A DNA stretch of 64,000 nt from Undibacterium sp. CCC3.4 (GTDB lineage Bacteria; Pseudomonadota; Gammaproteobacteria; Burkholderiales; Burkholderiaceae_D). The translations under genes were made by a program, and so were the position numbers. Positions within the stretch are counted from its first letter, which is position 1. The number at the start of each line of letters is the position of its first letter. Under the pieces are notes generated by a model that was not told where the DNA came from, searched no databases, and worked only from the letters and a program-made list of their open reading frames with translations. The stretch covers positions 2,914,001-2,978,000 of the forward strand of contig NZ_CP133779.1 in the NCBI RefSeq assembly GCF_034347425.1, written 5' to 3'. Shown here in pieces: positions 9,524-19,158 of the stretch.

Positions 9524-10953
9524 CAGGCATCACCTCCGAAAACTTCGACTTGTTCAAACAGGCAGGCCGGAGCGGCATGGCCGACGCGGATTACTTGTGC
9601 CGGTTCGCCCTTGCCGCAGTAGGGCGTGCCCATGACGGCGCAGGTGGTGGCGTCGCCGACCATTTTCAGCGAGCGCCAAAAGCTGTCGGAAATGCCGCGG
9701 TAATTCGGGTTCTTCAGCCAGCCTTGTAGTTCGCCGTGTTTGATCAATTGTCCGTATTCGCAGCCGAATTGAAATTTATTGCGCGAATCATCGATAGACC
9801 ACGAGACATTGGTGTTCATCAGCACGCCATATTCGACGGCGGCGATCATTTCTTGCAGCGTGCTGCTGCCGGCTTCGATGTTCAGGTTCGCCATGCGGTC
9901 GATCGGTGGGCGGTTCCAGTCGCAGGCGCGGGCATTCGCCAGACCAGGCAAGCCGCTGCGTGCGGCCGACAAGGCACTGCCGAGTGGGCGCTCGAGTACG
10001 CCAGCGCGGATGAGCCAGGTTTTTTCGGCTGGGTGGCCTTCGTCATCCCAGTGATAGCTGGCGAATTGTTCGGCGCGCGAGGGGTCATGCGTGACATTGA
10101 GCAGTGCCGAGCCATATTGAAAATGTCCAAACATATCGGCCGTGACGAAGCTGGTACCGGCGAAATTGCGTTCGTCGCCGAGGATGCGGTCGAGTTCCAG
10201 CGGATGACCGATCGATTCGTGTATTTGCAACATCATCTGCTCTGGCATCAGCAGCAAATCCATCACGCCGCTCGGGCAGTTCGGTGCCGCCAGCAGGGCT
10301 AAGGCTTCGCTGGCCACGCGCGCGCCGGCCCCATACAAGCCGGCAGCAGATAAAATTTCGCTGCCACCTTGCTGGCAAAAGCCATTGTATTGGCCGCCGA
10401 GGCTGCGGGTTTGGGTGTCGCCGTCGTGATGCGCGCTGACCGACAGACTGGGAATGAGGTAGTCGAAACTTTGCTCGAGATCGGCACCGGCGCTGTTGCA
10501 CAGCATTTGCCGACTGCTGGTGCGGGCGATGGCAGCCTGCCAATCGACGATGCGCGCATCGATCCGGCAAGCTTGGCTTTCTTGCTGTAACAGTGCGATC
10601 AAGTCGCGCCGACCAAGGCCGCTGGCGCTCGGGCCTTGGTACCGTCCTTGTGCCGATGATTGCGGCAGGGTGCTGAAATCGGTGACGCCACGTGCCGCGC
10701 TTTGGCTGGCCCAGTCGCAGGCGCGCCGCAGTGCCGCGCCCAAGCCGCTGCGCGACAGATCGCTGGTGGCGGCATAGCCGTAGCCACCGCGATGTATCAC
10801 ACTGAGCATGGCACCACGACTACGCTTGCTATGGAGTGGTTGCAGGACGTTTTGGCGTACCAGCAATTCTTCGTGATTTTCATCGACTAAGCGCAGCGAG
10901 CAGAATTCCACTGCCGGCATGAGTTCGCGAAACAGTTTTTTGATGGCATCCAT
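9523..10953 (-). CDS. TldD-family zinc metalloprotease (HExxxH)
   Basis: The 476-residue protein has HESIGH at 245-250, the HExxxH zinc/catalytic motif of TldD, followed by a GTSFVTADMFGHF segment, and a C-terminal block with conserved Gly/Asn-rich turns. TldD with TldE forms a barrel-like protease that cuts short flexible peptides in the cytoplasm. Start choice: AGGGAG lies directly before ATG 10959 but 6 bases before ATG 10953, so 10953 (MDAIKKLF) is favoured. It follows the ABC ATPase gene by 14 bases and is coupled to the TldE-like gene. At 476 residues it is close to normal family length. Confidence 0.85.
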   Translation of the reverse strand: MDAIKKLFRELMPAVEFCSLRLVDENHEELLVRQNVLQPLHSKRSRGAMLSVIHRGGYGYAATSDLSRSGLGAALRRACDWASQSAARGVTDFSTLPQSSAQGRYQGPSASGLGRRDLIALLQQESQACRIDARIVDWQAAIARTSSRQMLCNSAGADLEQSFDYLIPSLSVSAHHDGDTQTRSLGGQYNGFCQQGGSEILSAAGLYGAGARVASEALALLAAPNCPSGVMDLLLMPEQMMLQIHESIGHPLELDRILGDERNFAGTSFVTADMFGHFQYGSALLNVTHDPSRAEQFASYHWDDEGHPAEKTWLIRAGVLERPLGSALSAARSGLPGLANARACDWNRPPIDRMANLNIEAGSSTLQEMIAAVEYGVLMNTNVSWSIDDSRNKFQFGCEYGQLIKHGELQGWLKNPNYRGISDSFWRSLKMVGDATTCAVMGTPYCGKGEPAQVIRVGHAAPACLFEQVEVFGGDA

Positions 10954-10967
10954 ATTCATCTCCCTGA

Positions 10968-12689
10968 TCAAGCAGCTGCGGCGATACGGTGCGCGCCATA
11001 CCCGCGCGGAATCGCATTGAGTAAATTGCGCGTGTAGGCTTGCTGCGGTTGTTGATACAAGGTGTCGGAATTCGCCAATTCGACGACTTTCCCTTGTTGC
11101 ATCACCATGACTTGATCGGCGATGTATTTGACCACGGCCAGATCGTGCGAAATGAAGATATACGACAGGCCGAATTCTTCCTGCAAATCTTGCAGCAGAT
11201 TGAGTACTTGGGCTTGTACCGAGACATCGAGTGCCGATACTGATTCGTCGCAAATCAAGACTTCCGGTTGCATGCTCAGGCAGCGTGCAATCGCGATGCG
11301 CTGGCGCTGGCCGCCGGAAAATTCATGCGGATAGCGGCCGATGGCGGCGACCGGCAAGCCGACTTTATCGAGTAATTGCGCCGCGAGGTACTCGCGGGCC
11401 TGGCGATCGGCACCGATTTGATGGATCTGCATCGGTTCGGTCAGTATCTGCCCTACTGTGTAGCGCGGGTTGAGCGAGGCATAGGGATTTTGAAAAATGA
11501 TTTGGATGCGCCGTTTGTAAGGCAAAAATTCTGCTTTCGACATGGCCAGAATATCTCTCCCGTCGAATAAGGCTTGGCCCTGGCTGGCCGCATGCAAACG
11601 CATCAGGCACAGGCCGACCGTGGTTTTGCCCGAACCCGATTCACCGACCACGCCCAAAGTTTTACCACGTGCCAGTTTGAATGAGACATCATCGACCGCC
11701 TTGAATTCGGTTTTGCCGAACCAGCCGCTGGGAGTGTAAAAACTTTTACTCAAATGCTTTACCTCGAGCACGATGGCTTCGCTGCCGTCGAGGCCGCGCT
11801 GACGCTGTTGTGCGAGCGTAGTCGCGCCGCCTTGCGTGAGGAAATCGGCAATCACCGGCAAGCGCCATGGGCGCTGGTCCAAGCTTGGTCGGCAATGCAG
11901 CAGTGCTTGGGTGTAGCTATCTTGCGGCCGCAAGAAAATCTGGTCGACGCTGCCGGCTTCGCGAATTTCACCATGACGCATGACGATCACCTGGTCGGCA
12001 ATTTCGCCGACCAAGGCCAGATCGTGGGTAATGAACAGCACGGACATGCGCAGTTTGATGCGCAGGGCATTGATGAGTTCGATGATTTGTTTTTGTATCG
12101 TCACATCGAGCGCCGTGGTTGGCTCATCGGCGATCAACAGTTTCGGTTCGCAAGCGATGGCCATGGCAATCATCACGCGTTGCTGTTGGCCGCCCGAAAG
12201 TTGGCTCGGATAGGCATCGACCTTGGCGGCGGGCTCGGGAATGCCGACTTCTTCCAGCAGCGCGATGGCGCGCGCGCGCGCCTGGCGCGCTGTCATGCCC
12301 ATGTGCAGGCGTAATACTTCGCCAATCTGGTAGCCGACCGTGAAGACTGGATTGAGCGAACTCATAGGCTCTTGGAAAATCATGGCAATATCTTTGCCAC
12401 ACAGTTGACGCCGTTGATCGAGACTCAATTCCAACAGGCTGCGTCCTTCAAAGCGGATCGCACTGGCGCTGCCGATACGGGCACTGTCGGGCGGCAGCAA
12501 ACCCATGATGGCCAGCGAGCTGACCGATTTGCCGCTGCCTGATTCTCCGACCAAGGCCACCGTGCTGTTATACGGAATCTGAAACGAAATGCCTTTGACG
12601 GTGTCGGCATAGTCGTGTTTGTTGATGCGAAAAGCGATTTGCAGATTCTCGACTTCCAGCAATGCCGGCGATGTAGCGATGGATGACAT
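10968..12689 (-). CDS. Peptide-type ABC importer, dual ATPase subunit (YejF/GsiA type)
   Basis: A 573-residue protein with two fused nucleotide-binding domains: Walker A at 48-55 (GESGSGKS) and 349-356 (GESGSGKT), signature LSGGQQQR near 164 and FSGGQRQR in the second half, each followed by an oligopeptide-transporter C-terminal extension. Fused ATPases of this kind (YejF, GsiA, DdpDF) drive dipeptide, oligopeptide, glutathione or microcin C uptake. The start is 10 bases after the permease stop. It sits between the permeases and the TldD/E pair in one operon. Confidence 0.92.
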   Translation of the reverse strand: MSSIATSPALLEVENLQIAFRINKHDYADTVKGISFQIPYNSTVALVGESGSGKSVSSLAIMGLLPPDSARIGSASAIRFEGRSLLELSLDQRRQLCGKDIAMIFQEPMSSLNPVFTVGYQIGEVLRLHMGMTARQARARAIALLEEVGIPEPAAKVDAYPSQLSGGQQQRVMIAMAIACEPKLLIADEPTTALDVTIQKQIIELINALRIKLRMSVLFITHDLALVGEIADQVIVMRHGEIREAGSVDQIFLRPQDSYTQALLHCRPSLDQRPWRLPVIADFLTQGGATTLAQQRQRGLDGSEAIVLEVKHLSKSFYTPSGWFGKTEFKAVDDVSFKLARGKTLGVVGESGSGKTTVGLCLMRLHAASQGQALFDGRDILAMSKAEFLPYKRRIQIIFQNPYASLNPRYTVGQILTEPMQIHQIGADRQAREYLAAQLLDKVGLPVAAIGRYPHEFSGGQRQRIAIARCLSMQPEVLICDESVSALDVSVQAQVLNLLQDLQEEFGLSYIFISHDLAVVKYIADQVMVMQQGKVVELANSDTLYQQPQQAYTRNLLNAIPRGYGAHRIAAAA

Positions 12690-12699
12690 CGTGATTTCC

Positions 12700-13737
12700 T
12701 TACTTTAACTTGGGGTCGAGCGCATCGCGCAAGGCATCGGTAAACAAGGAGAAGGCAGTTACCAACACCGCCATGGCGACGGTGGCGGCAGTCAGTTGCC
12801 ACCACTTTCCAAGTATCAATTCATTCTGGGCTTCATTGAGCATGCTGCCCCAGGAAACCGTTCCGACCGGCACGCCGAAGCCGAGAAAGCTCAGTATCAC
12901 TTCCGATTTGATGAAGCCGACTACCAGTATCGAAACTTGTACCAGGGCGACGTGGCTGACATTCGGAAAAATCTGCCAGGCCATTTTGCGCCAATGGCTG
13001 GCACCGATGGCATCGGCCGCCCAGATGTATTCGCGGTTCTTGTGTTTCATGTATTCGGCGCGCATCAAGCGAAATGGCCCGGTCCAGCCAGTCAGGGCGA
13101 GGATGAGGACGATGGTGCCGACGCCTTTTTGCTGCAGCACCGCGGCCACAGAGAGGATCAGTAACAGATAGGGGATGGCAGTGAAAATGCTGTAAAACCA
13201 GTTGAAAAAATCATCGATGCGGCCGCCGAAATAGCCGGCCAAGGCACCGAAGACGGTGCCGAGCAGAGTGGCCAGAAAGGCGGCGACGAGGCCGACGACG
13301 ATGGAAGTTTCTGCTCCTTTGATGGTTTTCTTGAGGATGTCGTGGCCCCAGCGGTCGGCCCCGAAGGGCAGGGTGGCTGCCCGTTCAAGAACGGTCGCTT
13401 TACCGGCCTGTGCCAACTTGGCGCGGATCTCGCGCAGCTCGACTGCCAGCGGGTCGATGATGTCATTGTCTTCGATACTGCTGGCCGCCGCCGGCGCGAT
13501 GGTAGGCGCGCTGGCGCCGGTTTCTTCGGCATCGGCACCGATGAAGCCGGGTGGCGCGTAGCTGAGGCCGACTTCTTGTTCCCAGTCGGCGGCCAGCCAG
13601 CCGCAGGCCGAGCAACTGATGAGCAGTAAGAAGGCGAGCACGACGGTCAGCGCCGCCATGGCTACTTTGTCGGCGCGCAGACGGCGCGCGGCCAGCGCCC
13701 ACAGGCCCGGCGAAGTATGCGTTGGAGCAGAAATCAT
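12700..13737 (-). CDS. Peptide-type ABC importer permease (YejE/DppC type)
   Basis: The 345-residue membrane protein has an N-terminal cytoplasmic stretch, a first helix (about 25-48), a long periplasmic insert (about 49-140, with GFIGADAEETGAS and the PFGADRWGHDIL segment typical of DppC/OppC), then five helices including the EAA-type loop EYIWAADAIGASHWRKM. It forms the translocation path with the DppB-type permease. Start is 9 bases after the upstream stop. Confidence 0.9.
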   Translation of the reverse strand: MISAPTHTSPGLWALAARRLRADKVAMAALTVVLAFLLLISCSACGWLAADWEQEVGLSYAPPGFIGADAEETGASAPTIAPAAASSIEDNDIIDPLAVELREIRAKLAQAGKATVLERAATLPFGADRWGHDILKKTIKGAETSIVVGLVAAFLATLLGTVFGALAGYFGGRIDDFFNWFYSIFTAIPYLLLILSVAAVLQQKGVGTIVLILALTGWTGPFRLMRAEYMKHKNREYIWAADAIGASHWRKMAWQIFPNVSHVALVQVSILVVGFIKSEVILSFLGFGVPVGTVSWGSMLNEAQNELILGKWWQLTAATVAMAVLVTAFSLFTDALRDALDPKLK

Positions 13738-13746
13738 GAGCGATCC

Positions 13747-14685
13747 TTATTTTAATTGTATGCGCGGATCGAGTGCTTGGTAGAGCAGATCGGTAAGCAG
13801 ATTGAAAAACATGGTGGCAGCGGCGACGTAGACGGTGATCGCTTTGATCACCGGGAAATCACTGCGCTCAACTGCCAGAATGACTTCACGGCCGATGCCG
13901 GGAATCGAAAAGAAGCGTTCGATCAGAAACGCGCCGATCAACAGCGCCGGCAGATTCGACATGATGTGCGTGACGATGGGTATGGCGGCATTGCGCAGCA
14001 CATGCAGCCACTTTACGCGCCATTCCGGCACCCCTTTGGCGCGCGCGGTGCGCACATAGTCCTGATTGACTTCATCGAGAATAAAACTGCGGAATAAACG
14101 CAGATTCGGTGCCACACTGACCATCAGCGCGATCAGTATCGGCAGGGCCGCGTACTTGAACAAGTTGGTGACAAAATGATTGCTCCAGCCCTGTACTGGA
14201 AACCAGCCCAGTTGAAAGGCGAACACATATTGGCCGACGATGATGTAGACCAGGATGCTGACCGACATGCCGATGGTGCAGGCGATCATCACGGCACGGT
14301 CGGAAAATGAGCCACGCCGAAACGCGATACTCAAAGCCAAGGCGATGGCAAGCACACTTTCAAGTAGGGTCAGCGGCACCAGCACCGTCAACGAAGGGCC
14401 GAGCCGACTCTTGAGGATGGCGGAGACGGCTTCGCCGGTGCTCCAACTGTTGCCGAAGTCGAAAGTCACAATTTGCTTGATGAAAATCCATAATTGCACG
14501 TAATACGGCTGGTCAATGCCGAGTTGTGTGCGGATATTGGCGATTTGTTCGGGGTTGGACATTTTTCCAGCCAACAGGTAGGCCGGATCGCCGCCTACCC
14601 AGTTGAATAAGAAAAATACCAGCAGGATCACGCCGAGCAGGGTCGGTGCCATCTGCCACAGGCGACGCAGGATATAAGTGCTCAT
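13747..14685 (-). CDS. Peptide-type ABC importer permease (YejB/DppB type)
   Basis: The 312-residue protein begins MSTYILRRLWQMAPTLLGV, the classic DppB/OppB N-terminus, has six predicted helices and the EAA loop DYVRTARAKGVPEW. It is nearer DppB in length (about 310-340) than E. coli YejB (364). It follows the binding-protein gene by 18 bases. Confidence 0.92.
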   Translation of the reverse strand: MSTYILRRLWQMAPTLLGVILLVFFLFNWVGGDPAYLLAGKMSNPEQIANIRTQLGIDQPYYVQLWIFIKQIVTFDFGNSWSTGEAVSAILKSRLGPSLTVLVPLTLLESVLAIALALSIAFRRGSFSDRAVMIACTIGMSVSILVYIIVGQYVFAFQLGWFPVQGWSNHFVTNLFKYAALPILIALMVSVAPNLRLFRSFILDEVNQDYVRTARAKGVPEWRVKWLHVLRNAAIPIVTHIMSNLPALLIGAFLIERFFSIPGIGREVILAVERSDFPVIKAITVYVAAATMFFNLLTDLLYQALDPRIQLK

Positions 14686-14703
14686 AGAGGTGCTGAGTCC
14701 GGG

Positions 14704-16539
14704 TTATTGTTTGGGATCGATGTCAAGGTAGCGCCATTCGGTATGCATGATAGGGTGTTTCTTGTAACCGATCACGCGCGCTTGCAGCAGGTAATTGGTA
14801 TACGGAACGGCCGTGATGCGCTGGGCCGAATACACTTCCATGATGCGTGCCATTTTATGATAAAGCCGGTCGCGTGCGGCACCGGCCGGCAGCTTTTGAC
14901 TTTGTTCATATAAGCGATCGTAAGCTGGAATCGCGACGCAGCCGTTGTTATTCATATAGATATTTTTACTGTAAAACAATTGCATGAAATTATCGGCGTC
15001 CGGATAGTCGGCTAACCATGGGGCGTTGCGCTGAGTAAGCTGGCAATTTTTTTCGGCTTTCAAAATTTCGGCAAAGGGCCGGAAATCCGATTTCATGCGG
15101 ATTTTCAGTTTGTCATAGGTTTTTTTCCAGAATTCAGCTTGCACATAACCGCTGGAGTCGGGCGTGGACGTGTAGGTGATGGTCAGCGGCGCACCGTTGG
15201 GCAGACGACGAAAGCCATCGGCACCGAGCCGATAGCCGAAGCGATCGAGCAGGGCATTGGCCGCCGGTAAATCATATTGAATACTGCTGACGTAATCGGG
15301 ATCGTGACCGACCACGCCCGGTGGTATCGGATATTGCAAAGCGACGGCTTGGTCATGGGCGATCACATGAATTTCTTCCTCGACGTCATAGGCCATGGCA
15401 ATCGCGCGGCGCAGCGCGATTTTTTCTTTGGCTAAGCCACCCACCACCGGGTCGCGCATATTCCAATATTGCGTCACCAATTCCGGCTGAATGACGTGCG
15501 AGAGTTGCACGCCCTTGGCAGCCAATTCTGGTTTGAGGCGGTTGTTGCGGATCACTTGAGGCGAGAGCCCGGAGCTTAATTCGAACAAGTCGATTTGATC
15601 TTGTTGAAAGGCCAGCAAGCGCGATTGCGCTTCGACGATGATATTGATCACGATACGGTCAATTTGCGGGATGCGCTTGTTTTCCATGGCGGCGATGATC
15701 TTTTGGTCGACCGCCGTGCCGTTGCCGGTGAAATGCCAGTATTCCTCGCGATAAGTTTTACTTGCTGCGAGCACGATTTTCGCGCCGCGTACCCATTCGT
15801 CCAATTGATACGGGCCGGTGCCAACTGGGTTAGCCATCGCTTGGCCTTGCAAATCCCGATATTGCTCGATCACTTCGCGCGCTACCGCCGAGGCCGCGGT
15901 ATACGCCAGTATCATGGGCAAATTGTAATCGGGCCGGGTTAGGTGTAGCCGCAGCGTGTAGCGATCGAGTACTTCGAAGCCGGGCACCTTGGCATCGTAA
16001 TCAAATTTGCCGCTTTTTTTAGCTTGTTCGGCCAGCGCATCGAGGCCGACGATTTTCCCTTCCAGCAGCCATTGGTGCGGCGAGGCGATACGTGGATCCA
16101 TCAGGCGCTTGAATGAATACACAAAGTCATTCACCGTCAGTTCGCGGGTCTTACCCTGAAACGCCGGGTCGTCGGCAAACACGATATGCTGTTTCAAGCG
16201 TATGGTATAGCTCATGCCGTCGGCCGATACCTCGGGCAAACTGGCGGCCGCCTCGGGAATGATTTTGGCTGGGCTGGCCAGGTAATCATAGCCATACAGC
16301 CGGTCAAACACGGCTTCGATGATGGCGTTGGAATAGATGTCGCGGGTGACGGCGGGATCAAAGCCGGTTTCGGTGGCGATGAAGACCGTGCGCAATTCCT
16401 TGCTCGTAGCGGGCGTTGCTGGCGCGCTGGCGGCACTCGCCGCTCCGTTTGCCAGGGCAGCCAACAACAGGGCCGCGCTCGCCATGAGGCGACGGCAATG
16501 GTGGCGGGCAGAAGATGCCGCCGTGAAGCTAAAAATCAT
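14704..16539 (-). CDS. Extracellular solute-binding protein family 5 (peptide-type)
   Basis: Periplasmic receptor of the importer. The 611-residue precursor has a signal peptide (about 1-36, MASAALLLAALANGAASA) and SBP_bac_5 landmarks: FDPAVTRDIYSNAIIEAVFDRL near the start, VGTGPYQL, and the long substrate-cavity region. AGAGGAA lies 8 bases before ATG 16539. First gene of the operon: binding protein, two permeases, dual ATPase, TldD-like, TldE-like. Ligand is unknown; the family binds oligopeptides, heme or peptide-like antibiotics. Confidence 0.9.
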   Translation of the reverse strand: MIFSFTAASSARHHCRRLMASAALLLAALANGAASAASAPATPATSKELRTVFIATETGFDPAVTRDIYSNAIIEAVFDRLYGYDYLASPAKIIPEAAASLPEVSADGMSYTIRLKQHIVFADDPAFQGKTRELTVNDFVYSFKRLMDPRIASPHQWLLEGKIVGLDALAEQAKKSGKFDYDAKVPGFEVLDRYTLRLHLTRPDYNLPMILAYTAASAVAREVIEQYRDLQGQAMANPVGTGPYQLDEWVRGAKIVLAASKTYREEYWHFTGNGTAVDQKIIAAMENKRIPQIDRIVINIIVEAQSRLLAFQQDQIDLFELSSGLSPQVIRNNRLKPELAAKGVQLSHVIQPELVTQYWNMRDPVVGGLAKEKIALRRAIAMAYDVEEEIHVIAHDQAVALQYPIPPGVVGHDPDYVSSIQYDLPAANALLDRFGYRLGADGFRRLPNGAPLTITYTSTPDSSGYVQAEFWKKTYDKLKIRMKSDFRPFAEILKAEKNCQLTQRNAPWLADYPDADNFMQLFYSKNIYMNNNGCVAIPAYDRLYEQSQKLPAGAARDRLYHKMARIMEVYSAQRITAVPYTNYLLQARVIGYKKHPIMHTEWRYLDIDPKQ

Positions 16540-16791
16540 CAGATGTTCCTCTTACTACGGTGATCGGTGTCGTCCGGATGGCGCACCGTACCGGCTTTGC
16601 CTTGGTGCGCGATGGAAACGCCGTAACCTTAGCGTAAGATCGATAGATTTGCCTATGCCTGTAAAAATTATTTATCATTTTCTCTTGCACCGAATCTGTG
16701 CGCTTTGCGATAAACTGAACAGGGAATTCCCGTTGGAATGGCGTGCAAGGTTTTTTTATTTGTTGTGACGCATTAAAAGCGTGAGAAAAAC

Positions 16792-16807
16792 TGGCACAAT
16801 TTTTGCA
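16792..16807 (+). promoter_or_regulatory. Sigma-54 (RpoN) -24/-12 promoter motif
   Basis: TGGCACAATTTTTGCA matches the sigma-54 consensus TGGCAC-N5-TTGCA, with the invariant GG (16793-16794) and GC (16805-16806) exactly 10 bases apart. It points rightward into a region with no clear gene; tonB starts about 680 bases downstream. Confidence 0.6.
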
Positions 16808-17439
16808 AGTTTTATGCTGGCTTGATGCTGGTATTTCGCGTTGAAGTGAATTTTATTCGTCACATCGCGCTTGTAGGCAAATAATTAAATAAATAGTTTG
16901 TCATAGAGAGAAAGTGCACCAATTAATTGCTGCAAAGCACAAAACACAGCATTTCCTTTCGCGTAAAATATTTGGCAGAATACAGCTTGTTGTTTTTCAG
17001 GGAAATGGTGCTTTGAAGCTATTGACAGGTAATATAGAGAAATGGTTTTATGCGCGGTCTGAAATTTTTTGGCGTAGAAATTTACATTTTTTGAAAAAAA
17101 GATGGAATTTATTTGCAAAAAATTACAAGACTTTGTCTTTGTGGTAATTTTTCATTCAAATTGTTCGCATGCTTGGCGCGAGGAATCGGGTGAATAAGTG
17201 AGTGGATGGGCAAATTTTTCAGGTGTTTGTCAAAGCACTGCCAAGTGCCTGTTTTGCTGATTGTCAGCCGGATTTGTCGAGTAGGGAAGCACGGTTGCGC
17301 AAATTATATGCTGGCATTTTTCATAAAATACAGGCTTATATTTTGACCTTGCCCCTGCTGGTTAATTTATAAGTGGTTTTGAGTGTCACCGGCTGTTTGG
17401 TACCCCACAACCTTTATAATCAATTTTTATTTGAAATTT

Positions 17440-17455
17440 TTTGACTTGCGTCAAA
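17440..17455. promoter_or_regulatory. Inverted repeat upstream of tonB
   Basis: TTTGAC (17440-17445) and GTCAAA (17450-17455) around TTGC. With TATAAT at 17415-17420 as -10, it would lie just after the start point, where a repressor could block. No Fur-box match is evident. Confidence 0.35.
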
Positions 17456-17486
17456 TAGTTGACCTTGTGGTTTTGAAGGAGTTTTA

Positions 17487-18155
17487 ATGGATTTTTCAGA
17501 TCGCCAGCAAGAGCCGGGTAAGAAGTTTCTCGGTTTGGGGCTGGTTATAGTTTTTCACGTCGTATTGGTGTATGCGCTCATCAATGGCTTGGGCACCAAG
17601 CTCGTCGAGATCATCCAAAAGCCATTGGAAGCCAAGTTGGTGGAAGAAATTAAACCACCACCGCCGCCGCCTGATGTGCCGCCACCACCACCGCCGAAAC
17701 TGTTGGCACCGCCACCACCGTTCATTCCGCCACCGGAAGTGCAGGTGCAGCCGCAAGTTCAGCCGCAAAATACGATTGCTGCAGTATCGAATGTCAAACC
17801 GGAACCGCAAGTGTTTGCCAAAACACCGGCAGTTGCAGTGGAAGCGCCGAAAGCCGCGGCGGGTCCAAGCACGATTGCGGCCGTTATCGACTTCAATGTG
17901 GCCGGTTGCAAGCCTGAGTATCCGCGTGCTTCTTTGCGCAATGAAGAAACCGGGACCGTGCTGTTATCGGTCTTGATTGGTGCCGATGGTGCGGTGACTG
18001 AAGTCAAGGTCGATAAGTCCAGCGGTTTCCGTGGTTTGGATAATGCCGTGCGCTTGCAGTTGATGTCGGGCGCTTGCAAAAACAAACCGGGTACCGTCGA
18101 TGGCAAACCGCAAGCGACCTGGACCAAGGTGCAGTATGTGTGGCGCCTCGATTAA
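17487..18155 (+). CDS. tonB: Energy transducer TonB
   Basis: Couples the proton motive force from ExbB/ExbD to outer-membrane receptors. The 222-residue protein has a short cytoplasmic N-terminus, one membrane helix (about 14-36), a Pro-rich periplasmic linker (about 55-88, long runs of Pro with Lys/Glu pairs) and a C-terminal TonB domain (about 130-222) with CKPEYPRASLRNEETGTV, the YP motif, and a WRLD end. AAGGAG precedes ATG by 5 bases. First gene of tonB-exbB-exbD-exbD. The target receptors are not in the window. Confidence 0.95.
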   Translation: MDFSDRQQEPGKKFLGLGLVIVFHVVLVYALINGLGTKLVEIIQKPLEAKLVEEIKPPPPPPDVPPPPPPKLLAPPPPFIPPPEVQVQPQVQPQNTIAAVSNVKPEPQVFAKTPAVAVEAPKAAAGPSTIAAVIDFNVAGCKPEYPRASLRNEETGTVLLSVLIGADGAVTEVKVDKSSGFRGLDNAVRLQLMSGACKNKPGTVDGKPQATWTKVQYVWRLD

Positions 18156-18249
18156 TTGAAATTCAAGCGGCAGCGTAGGGTGTTACCTCGTCGTCGTCTT
18201 TTTTACTGTTGTTTTTTTAGTACTATTGAGAATTAAAGGAAGCATTACC

Positions 18250-19122
18250 ATGAAAATTCGTTTCTCCGCACTCCTCGCGACTGCTTTGCTGGCTATCTCG
18301 GCCGGTTTCTCTGTAGCACCAGCCTACGCCGCTGATGAAGCTGCTGCATCCGCTGCGCCAGTCGCTTCTGCTGCAGCCCCTGCTGCTGAAGCTGCACCAG
18401 TTGCGGCACCAATGGATGCTGCTGCACCGGTCAAAGAAGTCATTGAAAATCCATATGGCCTCGACGCGCTCTGGAAAACCGGCGATTTCGTCGCCAAAGG
18501 CACGCTGATCATCATGTTCATCATGTCTATGGGTAGCTGGTACATCCTCATCACGAAAATCGTCGACCAGTTCAAACTGGCCGGTCAAGCTTCGGAAGCC
18601 CGCACTAAATTTTGGAAAGCCGCTTCGGTTGAAGCTGGTGCTGCCGCCCTGAAAGAAGGCAGCCCATTCCGTTTCATCGCCGAGTCCGGTATCAAAGCTA
18701 CTGAGCACCATGAAGGTTTGTTGCTTGAGCAAATAGATTTCAATACTTGGGTGTCGATGTCGATTCAACGCGCCGTCGAAAAAGTTCAAAGCCGTTTGCA
18801 AGATGGTTTGGCGTTTTTGGCTACCGTTGGTTCGACTGCACCGTTCGTCGGTTTGTTCGGTACCGTCTGGGGTATTTACCATGCTTTGACAGCCATCGGT
18901 ATGTCCGGTCAAGCATCGATCGATAAAGTCGCCGGCCCAGTCGGTGAAGCGCTGATCATGACCGCCATCGGTTTGGCCGTCGCGGTTCCGGCTGTACTCG
19001 GTTATAACTTCCTGGTACGTCGCAACAAGAGCTCGATGGAAGAAGTACGCGCCTTCTCGGCCGATCTGCACTCGGTGGTCTTGTCGGGTAACATGCATAA
19101 AGTCGCTAAAAAAGCTGCTTAA
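18250..19122 (+). CDS. exbB: Biopolymer transport protein ExbB (with cleavable signal peptide)
   Basis: Proton-channel subunit of the TonB motor in the inner membrane. From ATG 18250 (AAAGGAAG upstream) the 290-residue protein has a signal peptide ending AYA, an Ala-rich periplasmic stretch (about 30-65), then the MotA/TolQ/ExbB core with three helices; TVGSTAPFVGLFGTVWGI and the EALIMTAIGLAVAVPAV segment are diagnostic. Frames to 18226 add only eight weak residues. A hairpin separates it from exbD. Confidence 0.95.
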   Translation: MKIRFSALLATALLAISAGFSVAPAYAADEAAASAAPVASAAAPAAEAAPVAAPMDAAAPVKEVIENPYGLDALWKTGDFVAKGTLIIMFIMSMGSWYILITKIVDQFKLAGQASEARTKFWKAASVEAGAAALKEGSPFRFIAESGIKATEHHEGLLLEQIDFNTWVSMSIQRAVEKVQSRLQDGLAFLATVGSTAPFVGLFGTVWGIYHALTAIGMSGQASIDKVAGPVGEALIMTAIGLAVAVPAVLGYNFLVRRNKSSMEEVRAFSADLHSVVLSGNMHKVAKKAA

Positions 19123-19158
19123 CAGCGGACTGACAGGTCGACTTTGACTACTGGTACG

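Larger units (their letters stand above)
16540..17486. other. 947-base AT-rich gap between divergent importer operon and tonB
   Basis: Rich in A and T, with long poly-T and poly-A stretches and no ORF with convincing protein character; a 77-codon frame at 16914-17147 (GTG start) has low-complexity composition. It contains a sigma-54-type promoter motif (16792-16807), a TATAAT at 17415-17420 that may serve tonB, and a short palindrome at 17440-17455. The importer operon promoter should lie in 16560-16720 on the minus strand. A noncoding RNA here is possible but unproven. Confidence 0.6.

Noticed and set aside
16914..17147. A possible 77-residue protein after the sigma-54 motif
   Set aside because: GTG start, biased composition and no recognisable fold. 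A noncoding RNA is as likely, so no gene was called.
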